Assembly: GCA_965248685.1 (NCBI GenBank)
Contig: CBDFKC010000003.1
Coordinates: 2,852,001 to 2,916,000 of the forward strand
Reading direction: 5' to 3'
Length of the DNA: 64,000 nt
From: VYFG01 sp965248685
GTDB taxonomy: Bacteria; Pseudomonadota; Gammaproteobacteria; Arenicellales; Poriferihabitantaceae
The notes below the pieces were generated by a model. That model was not told where the DNA came from. It searched no databases and worked only from the letters and a program-made list of their open reading frames with translations. Shown one piece after another: positions 37,221 to 46,553 of this stretch. A program made the position numbers and the translations under genes. Position 1 is the stretch's first letter; every line of letters begins with the position of its first letter.

Positions 37221-38306
37221 ATGAATCAGTTGACCGCTTCAGTTAACACCTTTGCCCAGGGCTCAGACACTGTGTCTCTGTTGATTGTGTTAGTTGCTAC
37301 CCTGGTGCTGAGTTTCGTTTCGCGGGTTATTGTCAATGGATTGGGAAAAAGAGCTGCAGCCACCAAAACTCAATGGGATGACGCCCTGACCAATTCGATC
37401 AGATTGCCAATGTTTACCTTAATTTGGGTGATAGGAGTTGGACTTGCGGCAAATATCGTGTTGGCAGGTTCTCAGGACAATGTCATTAAGACAATAAACG
37501 CACTCCGAGATTTGCTGGTAATTATCGTTATTACCTGGTTTGTCCTCCGGTTTATTAATCATGCCCAGGGCAATTTCAGACAAAGTCTGATGGAGAACAA
37601 TAAACCGGTGGATCACAGCGCAATGGACGCCATTGGTAAGCTTTTGCGATTGGCGGTCGTAATAGTTGGTAGCCTGATTGCGATGCAGACCCTCGGATTT
37701 AGTATATCCGGAGTGTTGACGTTTGGCGGTATAGGAGGTATCGCCATCGGGTTTGCGGCCAAAGATTTGCTGTCCAATTTTTTTGGTGGCTTGATTATTT
37801 ATCTCGACAGGCCGTTCGCTGTTGGAGATTGGATTCGCTCTCCGGATCGAGAAATTGAAGGAACCGTAGAAGAAATTGGCTGGCGGGTTACTCGGGTTCG
37901 AAACTTCGATAGCAGGCCGCTGTATATTCCAAATTCGGTGTTCTCGTCTATCGCGCTGGAGAACCCGTCACGAATGACCAATCGTAAGATATACGAGACA
38001 ATTGGCATACGTTATGATGATGCCAATGCTATTGAAGCTATCGTCCAGGAAACCACAGAATTTCTCAAATCCCATCCAGGGATCGATCAGGATAAATCTG
38101 TAATGGCGAACTTTACCGCTTTCGCGCCTTCTTCCTTGGATTTCTTTGTCTATTGCTTTACCAAAACATCATCCGGGGCAGAATTTAATCTGATCAAACA
38201 GGGAATCTTGCTTAAGGTGCTGGAAATTATAAAACACAATAATGCCGAAATTGCTTATCCAACCACTACTACAATTTTGAAGGATCAGGTCAACAACCCA
38301 GATTAG
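37221..38306 (+). CDS. MscS family mechanosensitive channel
   Basis: A 361-residue inner-membrane protein with about five hydrophobic segments in the first 190 residues. The pore-lining helix region is FSISGVLTFGGIGGIAIGFAAKDLLSNFFGGLIIYLDRPFAVGDWI, followed by the MscS beta domain (EGTVEEIGWRVTRVRNFDSRPLYIPNSVF) and a C-terminal alpha/beta domain. It opens under membrane tension to release solutes during osmotic downshift. Its place beside compatible-solute-type catabolic genes fits osmotic adaptation. It starts 15 bases after the M24 gene on the same strand, possibly co-transcribed. Confidence 0.9.
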   Translation: MNQLTASVNTFAQGSDTVSLLIVLVATLVLSFVSRVIVNGLGKRAAATKTQWDDALTNSIRLPMFTLIWVIGVGLAANIVLAGSQDNVIKTINALRDLLVIIVITWFVLRFINHAQGNFRQSLMENNKPVDHSAMDAIGKLLRLAVVIVGSLIAMQTLGFSISGVLTFGGIGGIAIGFAAKDLLSNFFGGLIIYLDRPFAVGDWIRSPDREIEGTVEEIGWRVTRVRNFDSRPLYIPNSVFSSIALENPSRMTNRKIYETIGIRYDDANAIEAIVQETTEFLKSHPGIDQDKSVMANFTAFAPSSLDFFVYCFTKTSSGAEFNLIKQGILLKVLEIIKHNNAEIAYPTTTTILKDQVNNPD

Positions 38307-38466
38307 TTTTCTATTGTTATCAGCTAGATATGGAAATATTGTGATTTGGTTTTTACCTCTATTCGGATAGGTTTGCTATGATCGAGGCACGGGCAGGGGA
38401 TCCCCAGGGCATATTAACCAGGACTGACAACTGAACAAGCTTTCGAGTATTTTTATCTGTTTTATC

Positions 38467-39309
38467 ATGTCTATTGGCATTCTGATGTCGCTGGTAAATT
38501 TTTCTGTGGCTATTGCAGATACCACGTACCTTGGCTCCAACGGTATCCAGAGCCAGATAATGATTCCCGCCGGATGTGAAAGTTGCCATGTCTCCGGTGG
38601 TGCCCTGGTACCCCTGGACGACTATGACGGCACCGCATCTGAGATAGTGGATATTATTGATCGGATTAACCGTCCACCGACCGGAGATATATTGTTGATG
38701 CCACGTGGTGGACCAAAACTTGGCCAGTCACTTCTTGATGTAATGGCGGCCTGGCAAGGAGATGGAGTGCCTGAAACCAGTCCAGCGGAATTGGCCGTGA
38801 CTGGACATATATCACCAACAGATTCGAGTTCGATTCTCGAGGGTACATTGAAGGAAAACGGCAGGGAAACCAGTGCGTACTTTAAATATTGGATTGGAGC
38901 AACAACTGAGCCGACCAACTGTCCCCAGACAAATTCAATATTTAGTGGTTGCACTGCAACCACTAGCGCTGCGGGTTCAGGAGGAAATGATATCCCGATA
39001 CAGATTTCGGCACTGGCGGAAAATATTAATTGCAGTAGCAATTACAACTTTCGCGCCCTGAGTATTCACAATGGGCAATTCGCTCCTCAATTGTCACCTA
39101 CAATGCTCGGATTTACCACCAATGGAGGGGTAGACAGCGATACCGATGGCGTTTGCCAGAGCGTGGATAATTGTCCGTTGGTGGCGAATCCCATGCAACG
39201 AGACACCAACCAAAATGGTATTGGAGACGCCTGCGATACCCGTGAACAACTTTGTTTCCCGATTCGTACAGCAACCGGTGCCGTAACAATAATTTGTCAA
39301 AGTTTCTGA
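38467..39309 (+). CDS. Exported CxxCH protein with TSP3 repeats and C-terminal CFPI...IC motif
   Basis: A 280-residue protein with an N-terminal signal (hydrophobic, to about 18), a haem-type motif CESCH at 37-41, and a beta-rich middle with TNCPQTNSIFSGCTA cysteines. Calcium-binding TSP3 repeats (DSDTDGVCQSVDNCPLVANP, then DTNQNGIGDACD) run from about 224 to 260, and the tail is CFPIRTATGAVTIICQSF. The tail matches two other exported proteins in this window. It faces a DUF1501 gene convergently. A surface-attached electron-transfer or adhesive role is possible but unproven. Confidence 0.65.
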   Translation: MSIGILMSLVNFSVAIADTTYLGSNGIQSQIMIPAGCESCHVSGGALVPLDDYDGTASEIVDIIDRINRPPTGDILLMPRGGPKLGQSLLDVMAAWQGDGVPETSPAELAVTGHISPTDSSSILEGTLKENGRETSAYFKYWIGATTEPTNCPQTNSIFSGCTATTSAAGSGGNDIPIQISALAENINCSSNYNFRALSIHNGQFAPQLSPTMLGFTTNGGVDSDTDGVCQSVDNCPLVANPMQRDTNQNGIGDACDTREQLCFPIRTATGAVTIICQSF

Positions 39310-39342
39310 AGAATTTCCACCAAAAGTCCGTTATTAGAGCGA

Positions 39343-40902
39343 TCAGGTGTTGTCAACGAAATTTTGTGGGATTCTTGAGTAGTCAGTTGATCCTGACGGA
39401 TTAAATGGTGCAGACGGGTCGACGTTATTGCTAAGGAATTCACCGATGATTTCCGCCAGAATATCCCGGTAGTCAGTAGTTTGGTGTAAGTAAGACCTAT
39501 AGGTTCCGTCAAGGTCTCTATGGAAATTGCCAGAGCCGGGAGGATCTTCCACGTTATGAGCAATTCCTGGCCATGCACCATACAAACCGCCATGAATATT
39601 TTTATTGGTTCCGGTCATATTCTCGCCGCCAATAACCAACCATGTTGCTGCACGGGCATGATCAGTTCCAAAGCTTTCGTTTTCCTCTGCGGTTCTACCG
39701 AATTCAGTTTGTACCACGACCACTACATCATCACCACAGCCGGCCAGTTTTATGTCATCGTAAAACGCTTTAATGCAATCCGCGCAGTCTTTTAGGGTGA
39801 TAGCGTGACTTCCTTCAGCGCTATTTGTAAGATTACCATTGCCGTCATTGGAGACTTGATTGTCATGAGTATCAAAATCTCCTCGATCCAAGTTAATGAC
39901 TTCTATCTCGAGACCGATGGTAGGGTCCTTGATTAATCCGGCAGCACGACGAAACCCACGTCCAAGCGAAGAGTCAGGAAATACAATGGGGGAAGAATAG
40001 TCAACGGTTTGTAGCTTGGCTACCCGGGCAAATAAATCTTGCTGAATTTGGGCGTAATTGGCGTACGCTGTACTTGTAGAACCAGCTCGAAGGGTATTTA
40101 TAGCGAGTGTGTTGTCTCGAATAGACCTGCCATCGAGACCCAGGTTTACTCTTTCTGGGTCGCTCATTCCCAACACCGGGATATTGCCGTCCATCACAGG
40201 ATGATACCCACTTTCGAAATCGAACCCTTCTATACCATCAACATTGGGCGTTCCATATTTTGACTCGAAATACCGACCGACCCAACCCTTACCATCGCCA
40301 TGCTGCTCGCTATGGGTGGTATTCAATCCATGACCAAAATATTCTGTTTGAAAAAAATGTGATCGGTCAGCACCAGGTCCACAATGGGCTGCAGGAAATA
40401 CCGCCATATGGCCGGCATTCCAAATAGGAAGTAAACTGGCCATCTCAGGATGCAGGCTAAATTCCACAGAACCTATCGGCTTAACGCCGTAGGTAGGTGA
40501 GGTTACTGCTGCTTCGGGTGCATCAGACACCGCCAGTCGGTGAGCGCCAGGGCGGCCGCTAATTTGACCTAATGGCAATAAATGGGGCCCGGCTCCGTCG
40601 CCAGTCTTTTTTAAATGTATCCTCGGCCTTAGTTGTTGATAGTATCGATACTGCGATAACGGATGGTTTGTCACAGTATCTGGTATCTCTGCTCCGCCAT
40701 TCGCAGTAGTATGGTAGCTGGTCGTTGGAACCAGCATATTTAAGCTGTCGTTACCACCATTTAAAAAAAATAATACTAACTTCTTGGGTCCTGAACCGGC
40801 AGCCTGGGCAGATTCCGGGAGCCAAAAAGCGGGCAGCCCCAGTGCACTCACGGCAGCAGCGCTTGCTTTTAGATATTTTCGGCGGCTAAATCTATTACTC
40901 AT
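39343..40902 (-). CDS. DUF1501 family exported protein
   Basis: A 519-residue protein with a twin-arginine signal (FSRRKYLKASAAAVSAL) and the DUF1501 core: LVLFFLNGGNDSLNMLVP, HSDRSHFFQTE-type segments and VVVQTEFGRTAEEN. DUF1501 proteins belong to the sulfatase/alkaline-phosphatase-like structural group and almost always sit beside a DUF1800 gene, as here (10 bases after it on the same strand). Their biochemical role is not established; many are predicted surface or periplasmic proteins. Intact. Confidence 0.88.
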   Translation of the reverse strand: MSNRFSRRKYLKASAAAVSALGLPAFWLPESAQAAGSGPKKLVLFFLNGGNDSLNMLVPTTSYHTTANGGAEIPDTVTNHPLSQYRYYQQLRPRIHLKKTGDGAGPHLLPLGQISGRPGAHRLAVSDAPEAAVTSPTYGVKPIGSVEFSLHPEMASLLPIWNAGHMAVFPAAHCGPGADRSHFFQTEYFGHGLNTTHSEQHGDGKGWVGRYFESKYGTPNVDGIEGFDFESGYHPVMDGNIPVLGMSDPERVNLGLDGRSIRDNTLAINTLRAGSTSTAYANYAQIQQDLFARVAKLQTVDYSSPIVFPDSSLGRGFRRAAGLIKDPTIGLEIEVINLDRGDFDTHDNQVSNDGNGNLTNSAEGSHAITLKDCADCIKAFYDDIKLAGCGDDVVVVVQTEFGRTAEENESFGTDHARAATWLVIGGENMTGTNKNIHGGLYGAWPGIAHNVEDPPGSGNFHRDLDGTYRSYLHQTTDYRDILAEIIGEFLSNNVDPSAPFNPSGSTDYSRIPQNFVDNT

Positions 40903-40911
40903 CGTTTTCGC

Positions 40912-43062
40912 CTAGTGCAAGTGAAATTCTGGCAGAGCGGCCAAGCGGGCGATCAGCGCTCTAATTCGATCTTCTGAGTCTGGAATTCCATTTCCATTTC
41001 CCCCCAAATAGTACCTAAAGTTATCGGTTTGATCATTCAGATTGAAGGGTTGAATCGCGGAACTACCTAAATTATCAGGGTCAACCTTGTGCAGGATATT
41101 GAAGCCGAGTTGAACATCTTGCTCATCATAATTTCCGCCAAGCATCAATAGAAACAGATGCGCCATGATCTCTCCCGAAGCGGTCAGACCAAGTCCATTA
41201 AAATAATTGACGAATGAGCGGGTTTGGTCGTCGAAGAACACCATGGTATTCAACTCGCGAAAGCGTTGAAAAACAATATTCGGATCAAGCCAGTTGTCGG
41301 AAGTTTCGTAGTAACCAGTTGGTTCGGATTTGTAAAAAATCCGCTGTTCAGCACAGCTTATAATTGATGCAATGTTCTTCGATCTACTAGGGCAGTAGCT
41401 AGTTTGGCTTCCCTCTGCGGCATCCCAGCCAAGTAATCGACTGAGACTTAAAATAATCTCTTGGGAGTCTTTAAGCTTATTTCTGTATGTTGTCGGGGCG
41501 ACAAATTCTGCAGAATTAAGCAAACTGGACAGAACCAATTTTATTTGAGCGGGACTAGAGCTATTAGCAAGAAACACGGTTTCACAATTTCCAAGCGTGA
41601 CTGGTTGCGGTGTGTCGGAGATAAATTCCTGGGCAAGTTTTTTACAAATAAACTTTGCGGTACTGGGATGAGTAGCAAAAAAATCTAGAGCCTGTTCGCC
41701 TTCCAGCACACCGTTAGCGCCGCCCTGAGACGCAATCGTAATTTGATTGACGGTTCCTGAATATAACGTTTTCGTCAGGTTTATCATTCCGTCATTGTCG
41801 TAGTCAAAGGCGCCGTCGTCGTGATCATCGATATTAAATTCAAAAATTCTCAATGGATTAAATTTGGCTGACTCGTCGAGTCCGGTTTCGCCGCTTCCCT
41901 CATTGTCATTGTCGGCTCGCGCTCTATAGGGATAGCGTGATATATACGGTGTACAGGTATTGATATTGGTTGTGTCACCACATATCCCTGAGATATTTCG
42001 TACGTCCTCATGATCCCAGCCAGTAAGAATATAGGCCAGTTGGGCGATGTCGGTTGCGGTGTATCCACCATTAATACTTACACTATGCAGTTCCATCAAC
42101 TCCCGAGGGAAATTTTCATTTGGACTGAACTTACGATTGTCGTCCAGGCTTAGATATTCGAGCATCGTATAATTTTTGGTATTCAACGAAAGCAGATCCC
42201 TGAAGTTACCGAAAGCATTCGCAAACCAATTGTCTTCGTCATGCAACTCCTGCATTCCTTTCCCGTGGGAGTTCAGGTCGGTGTTAAAATGGTTGTCCCA
42301 AAACATCGCCATTCGTGTCTGTAATTGCCGATTTGAGTGGACCGGACGAAATGTGGCAACAATATCCGCATTATTGTCATTCTCCGAGATATAGCAGTCG
42401 CGTTTTTGCTGGGCCGGATCTGGAGGGCTGTGTGCACTGCAGTCATAGGGTCGGGGAAATGTATCGCCGTCATAAATGGGTGCGACTGAAGAACCACTGT
42501 TTTGTCTGGGAGGGGCTGGTGGAATGGCAATTGGGATTAGCTGATTGGTTATCCAATTAGTTATTCCTCCGGCAACTGCAACCTGGTTTATTTCTACCTG
42601 AGTAGGGCCGAAAGTAAGGCGATTAAGCTGATGTAGCATCGCCCGGTCCTGTGGTGTGTCATTACCCAGGGTGCCACCTTTACTAAATGCCACGGACAAG
42701 CTGGTTCCCAGTAATAACTCAGCGTAGTCGCCCAGCGCGTCAGCATCGCTATTGGTCGAATTCGGGTTGGACTCGTAGATATTCAGTTCGTCGCCATTGC
42801 TGATGTTATCAGCATCGAAATCCCCATTCTGATTCTCATTTAGGCTGCCAAAAAAGGCGATTTCGGAGGAATCACAAAGGGTGTCACCATCGGTGTCTGT
42901 GCACTCATCGCTCATCAACAGGAAATTTATACCCTGCATCGCCGCTTTTATTTGTTGGTCGCTGAATCGTTGCTGAGTATGCCCTGTCTGGATTCCGCTG
43001 ACCAGCAAAGACGCACAAGCAGCTATGCCAACCAGCAATCCGCGAAATCTCGGTAGACTCAA
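40912..43062 (-). CDS. DUF1800 family exported protein
   Basis: A 716-residue protein with signal peptide (LLVGIAACASLLVSGIQTGHT). A calcium-binding, TSP3/dockerin-like Asp-rich segment (DTDGDTLCDSSE, DFDADNISNGDE, NSDADALGDYAE) occupies about 57-115, and the DUF1800 domain follows with MLHQLNRLTFGPTQVEIN, RMAMFWDNHFNTD and NFPRELMELHSVSINGGYTATDIAQLAYILTGW. It forms an operon with the DUF1501 gene directly downstream. It does not carry the CFPI tail. Function unknown. Confidence 0.88.
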   Translation of the reverse strand: MSLPRFRGLLVGIAACASLLVSGIQTGHTQQRFSDQQIKAAMQGINFLLMSDECTDTDGDTLCDSSEIAFFGSLNENQNGDFDADNISNGDELNIYESNPNSTNSDADALGDYAELLLGTSLSVAFSKGGTLGNDTPQDRAMLHQLNRLTFGPTQVEINQVAVAGGITNWITNQLIPIAIPPAPPRQNSGSSVAPIYDGDTFPRPYDCSAHSPPDPAQQKRDCYISENDNNADIVATFRPVHSNRQLQTRMAMFWDNHFNTDLNSHGKGMQELHDEDNWFANAFGNFRDLLSLNTKNYTMLEYLSLDDNRKFSPNENFPRELMELHSVSINGGYTATDIAQLAYILTGWDHEDVRNISGICGDTTNINTCTPYISRYPYRARADNDNEGSGETGLDESAKFNPLRIFEFNIDDHDDGAFDYDNDGMINLTKTLYSGTVNQITIASQGGANGVLEGEQALDFFATHPSTAKFICKKLAQEFISDTPQPVTLGNCETVFLANSSSPAQIKLVLSSLLNSAEFVAPTTYRNKLKDSQEIILSLSRLLGWDAAEGSQTSYCPSRSKNIASIISCAEQRIFYKSEPTGYYETSDNWLDPNIVFQRFRELNTMVFFDDQTRSFVNYFNGLGLTASGEIMAHLFLLMLGGNYDEQDVQLGFNILHKVDPDNLGSSAIQPFNLNDQTDNFRYYLGGNGNGIPDSEDRIRALIARLAALPEFHLH

Positions 43063-43360
43063 GATAGTTTGAAAAACCAGCTTATTGATTTGAAGCTCCC
43101 CAAAGCTTGCACGACCATCAATCTATGTCAACTAGTCGTGCTTTTTATGAAAAGCCAGTGTATCTGTTTTTTAGACCTGATACCAGTATTTTGATCATTC
43201 TCGACTTTCAGGCCAATTTGCGGGTGTTATATCGTTATTTGTAGTGTTGTATAAAAGTGGTAAACTTGACCTAAGTAAAAATGGGGCTGGTATTTATTGC
43301 GGCGCAATTTAATCCAGTTTTACTTGGTCAATTAATATTTAAATATCGGGAATAATCTAA

Positions 43361-43711
43361 ATGAAACTGAACAAATTATTAATCGGAGTGGTGCTGGGAG
43401 TGGGGGTTTTAATCGCGGGTCAGGTACATGCTACCGAGTTTTTTCGTACCGGTTCGATAAATCGATTCTTGACGGATGAACTCTACGGCGGATGCATGAT
43501 TAGGATTTCCGCGGCGATCGGCAATGGATGCCCGGCGACTGGGTGGGTTAGTTTGGACTGTGAAGCGACCCATAGCCCCGCCGGAGTTGGTAACAGAATG
43601 TATGCCACAGCGCTAACTGCGTTTAGCCTGGGCAGGCAGGTAACCGTGTTGGTAGACAATACCGAATTACACAATGGTTATTGCGTTGCCAGGCGGCTTG
43701 ATATGCTCTAG
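43361..43711 (+). CDS. Small secreted cysteine-containing hypothetical protein
   Basis: A 116-residue protein with a clear signal peptide (KLLIGVVLGVGVLIAGQVHA). The mature part of about 90 residues has four cysteines spaced for two disulfides (GGCMIRISAAIGNGCPATGWVSLDC, then GYCVARR). No family is recognised. It is divergent from the DUF1800 gene, with a 298-base AT-rich gap (43063-43360) between them in which I see no further gene. Confidence 0.55.
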   Translation: MKLNKLLIGVVLGVGVLIAGQVHATEFFRTGSINRFLTDELYGGCMIRISAAIGNGCPATGWVSLDCEATHSPAGVGNRMYATALTAFSLGRQVTVLVDNTELHNGYCVARRLDML

Positions 43712-43861
43712 CAGTTTATTGGACTGGGGGCGAGTCGGCAACAATAATGGGGCGACAATAATTAAATAGCGGCTCGTTAGGCGATTGATTTTATCCGACG
43801 AGATTAAGACGAGATTAATTGGTGAGTTAGTTAAGTCATTATTGGGATCGGGGACCCGATT

Positions 43862-46519
43862 ATGCACTCGAATTCGTTCGCTCGCGCGGACAGAGACAGG
43901 TTGCAGAATCTTTTGATCGCATATCCGTCGAGGGGAACCGCGTTCGCAGGTTTAGTTAATACCCTGCTATCTGTCCTTTTTGCTTTTGTAATACTGGTAT
44001 CTGCCAGTTATGCCCAAAGTGGGCTGACCATTACTGCTGGGGCAGTGGCGACTGCCCACGACACAATTCCCAGATTCTGTAATCTCTCCGACCCAGCTAG
44101 CCCGGTAGTTGCCAGCGTGGCGCCAGGAGGATGGTCTGATCCGACCATCTGGGAAAACAATGCGGTTCCTGGATTGGATGCTCGAGTCAGGATAAGTGCC
44201 AACACCCAGGTTACCTACGACGTCGTAGCGAGTTATCCGCTGAAATGTATAGAAGTCAGCAACCAGGGTCATTTGCTGTTTGACAGGCTATCCAATACCA
44301 GACTGATATTGGACGAATTGATGGTCATGCCGGGCGGTACTCTGACAGTTGGTACAGAGCAGAACCCCGTATCCGACAGTGTCACGGCCGAGGTTATTTT
44401 TCGTGGTGATACGCCGCTGAAAACCGGCACCATCCTTAGCCCAGGTTTTGATCCCAGACAGTATGGCAAGGGTTTAATTATTCTTGGCAAAATAGAAGTA
44501 CATGGACGTAAACTGGAACGAACATTTATAAGATTTGCAATAGAGCCAAACCAGTCGGATCAGGTTCTTGCGCTGGATAGTGTACCGCTGGGGTGGCATC
44601 CCGGTGACCGCTTGATTATTCCCGATACCAGGCAGATTCCTTTCACCGCCAACCGAACATTTGTATCACAAGGCGAAGAAGTCACAGTGGATTCAGTCTC
44701 GGGGCAAAACCTGGGTATATCCACGACGCTACAGCATAACCATCATGGACCCAGAAATGTGCATAACCAGGTGGGATTACGTGAAGCACTTTTGCTACCC
44801 CATGTTGGTAATCTGACCAGGAATGTGATTTTCAGATCGCAGAATCCGGATCAAATTCTACGAAGAGGACATGCGATATTTCTCCATCGCGCGGAAGTAG
44901 ACCTGCGTTACGCAATGTTCAAGGACCTTGGACGAACCAGTATCGCCGGCCTGGATAACGCTAAATTCGGCTCAAGTGGACAATTGCAATCCATAGGTAG
45001 CAACCAGGTGGGGCGCTATTCAATTCATCTGCATCATTTATGGGGACCGATAAATCCAGCCAACACCGGATATCAATACAAGGTCGTGGGTAATGTCATG
45101 CACGGCATGAAAAAATGGGGTTTAACCATCCATGATACCCACTATGGATTGATCAAGGATAACATCGCCTACGCTGGTTCAGGATCGGCAATTGCTACTG
45201 AAGAAGGTAATGAATCATATAATGTTATTGAGCGGAATCTGGTAGTCCATACCGCAGCTGGTGACACCCAACCAATTTTGTCGACCAATGTTGGACGGGG
45301 TGGGGTGTTTAATTCCCGGGCGCTTTTTGGTACCACAAGAGACGCATTCTGGTTTAGTGGTCCCTACAATTATGTCCGGGACAATGTTGCCGCCAATGTA
45401 CCGGATTTCGCTTATAACTATAATGGATACTATATAAAAGACACCATGCGGGTGCCTCGATTTCGTGGCGCGAATATCCAGGACCCAAATGAATATGAAG
45501 GTTGGAACTATCATGGGAGCGGCTCACAGTTCGTGGTCGGTCGTGACCGCAGGGAGGGGCTGCCGGTTCTGGAATCGACCCGTAACGAAGCTTATGGTGC
45601 AACTGGTCAAGGGTTATGGTTAACCTGGTCTCGGGGATGTTGCTCTGTTTCTTATTACAAACAAGTCAGTCGTTTCAAGGATTTTCACTTATGGCATATC
45701 AACCATACTGGCGTGTATGCTTTTCACGAAAGTCGGAATTCCTATGAGGGTTTCATCATGCGGGACGACCCGGGGGTATCGATACTCAGCGGTCCCAATG
45801 GCCGGTTTAACCGGGGTTTCTGGCTCGGTACCTCTTCCTATGAAAACGGACAACTATTAATCCGCAATTTTGATATTCAGGGATTTAATATTGGTATTGC
45901 ACTGCCGCCAAATCCCCAGGACGGAACTAACGAGCCCAATTTCACTTTGGTTGAAAATGGTGTGTTAAAAAATCATATCAACCTGCGCGAATTTCTGGTT
46001 GCTGGCGTAACCGACAAAACAACAACCGTTAGAAATGTCGAATTTACCCCAGTTGATATTTATCAGTCTAATCGTTTACCACCAGACCCTGTCAATATTG
46101 AGATGAGCGGGAGTGTTGACAGCAATATTCGACCCATGCGTCGGGCAGAAATGATGATTGAAAAATTTAATGGTGATCCAAACAACAACTTTCGGTTGTA
46201 TTGGCGGGAGCAAGCCGCTAATGAATTGGTCATCCCTTATGCGCGTCCTGAACTTAATCTGGATGACCCGGATATTGTATGCTCACTCAATGGTTTGACC
46301 AACGCCCAGTGTATGAATCAATTTAATAAGGCAGTTGCGGGTGCCGTCGCTCCATGCTTATTACAAGATGGTGATAATTGTGAAGCAGCCAGAAGCAGAG
46401 CCGAGGTTGCAAAAATTGTCGGGCTGTTGTTCTCGGCTGACGCCTCGCCTGTTGAGACCAAAGATATATGTTTTCCCATTAAAAGTTTGACTGGAAAGTT
46501 AGTAAGAATCTGCCTTTAA
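43862..46519 (+). CDS. Secreted G8-domain and parallel beta-helix protein with C-terminal CFPI...IC motif
   Basis: An 885-residue protein. A long N-terminal export region ends at about residue 51 (VILVSASYA). The G8 domain follows (about 80-205: GGWSDPTIWENNAVPGLDARVRI, then GGTLTVGTEQNPV, a glycine-rich strand set). Next come right-handed beta-helix repeats (about 330-600) with HLHHLWGP and GLTIHDTHYGLIKDNIAYAG, as in CEMIP/TMEM2-type or polysaccharide-binding proteins. The tail is CFPIKSLTGKLVRICL, matching two other genes here. It probably acts on or binds a polysaccharide outside the cell; no catalytic residue is assigned. Confidence 0.75.
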   Translation: MHSNSFARADRDRLQNLLIAYPSRGTAFAGLVNTLLSVLFAFVILVSASYAQSGLTITAGAVATAHDTIPRFCNLSDPASPVVASVAPGGWSDPTIWENNAVPGLDARVRISANTQVTYDVVASYPLKCIEVSNQGHLLFDRLSNTRLILDELMVMPGGTLTVGTEQNPVSDSVTAEVIFRGDTPLKTGTILSPGFDPRQYGKGLIILGKIEVHGRKLERTFIRFAIEPNQSDQVLALDSVPLGWHPGDRLIIPDTRQIPFTANRTFVSQGEEVTVDSVSGQNLGISTTLQHNHHGPRNVHNQVGLREALLLPHVGNLTRNVIFRSQNPDQILRRGHAIFLHRAEVDLRYAMFKDLGRTSIAGLDNAKFGSSGQLQSIGSNQVGRYSIHLHHLWGPINPANTGYQYKVVGNVMHGMKKWGLTIHDTHYGLIKDNIAYAGSGSAIATEEGNESYNVIERNLVVHTAAGDTQPILSTNVGRGGVFNSRALFGTTRDAFWFSGPYNYVRDNVAANVPDFAYNYNGYYIKDTMRVPRFRGANIQDPNEYEGWNYHGSGSQFVVGRDRREGLPVLESTRNEAYGATGQGLWLTWSRGCCSVSYYKQVSRFKDFHLWHINHTGVYAFHESRNSYEGFIMRDDPGVSILSGPNGRFNRGFWLGTSSYENGQLLIRNFDIQGFNIGIALPPNPQDGTNEPNFTLVENGVLKNHINLREFLVAGVTDKTTTVRNVEFTPVDIYQSNRLPPDPVNIEMSGSVDSNIRPMRRAEMMIEKFNGDPNNNFRLYWREQAANELVIPYARPELNLDDPDIVCSLNGLTNAQCMNQFNKAVAGAVAPCLLQDGDNCEAARSRAEVAKIVGLLFSADASPVETKDICFPIKSLTGKLVRICL

Positions 46520-46553
46520 TGTACGATTTACAATCGATCTGAGTGTGACATCA

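Noticed and set aside
37880..37930. A tRNA-like GGGTTCGAAA segment
   Set aside because: It lies inside the MscS coding frame and lacks acceptor and anticodon stems.
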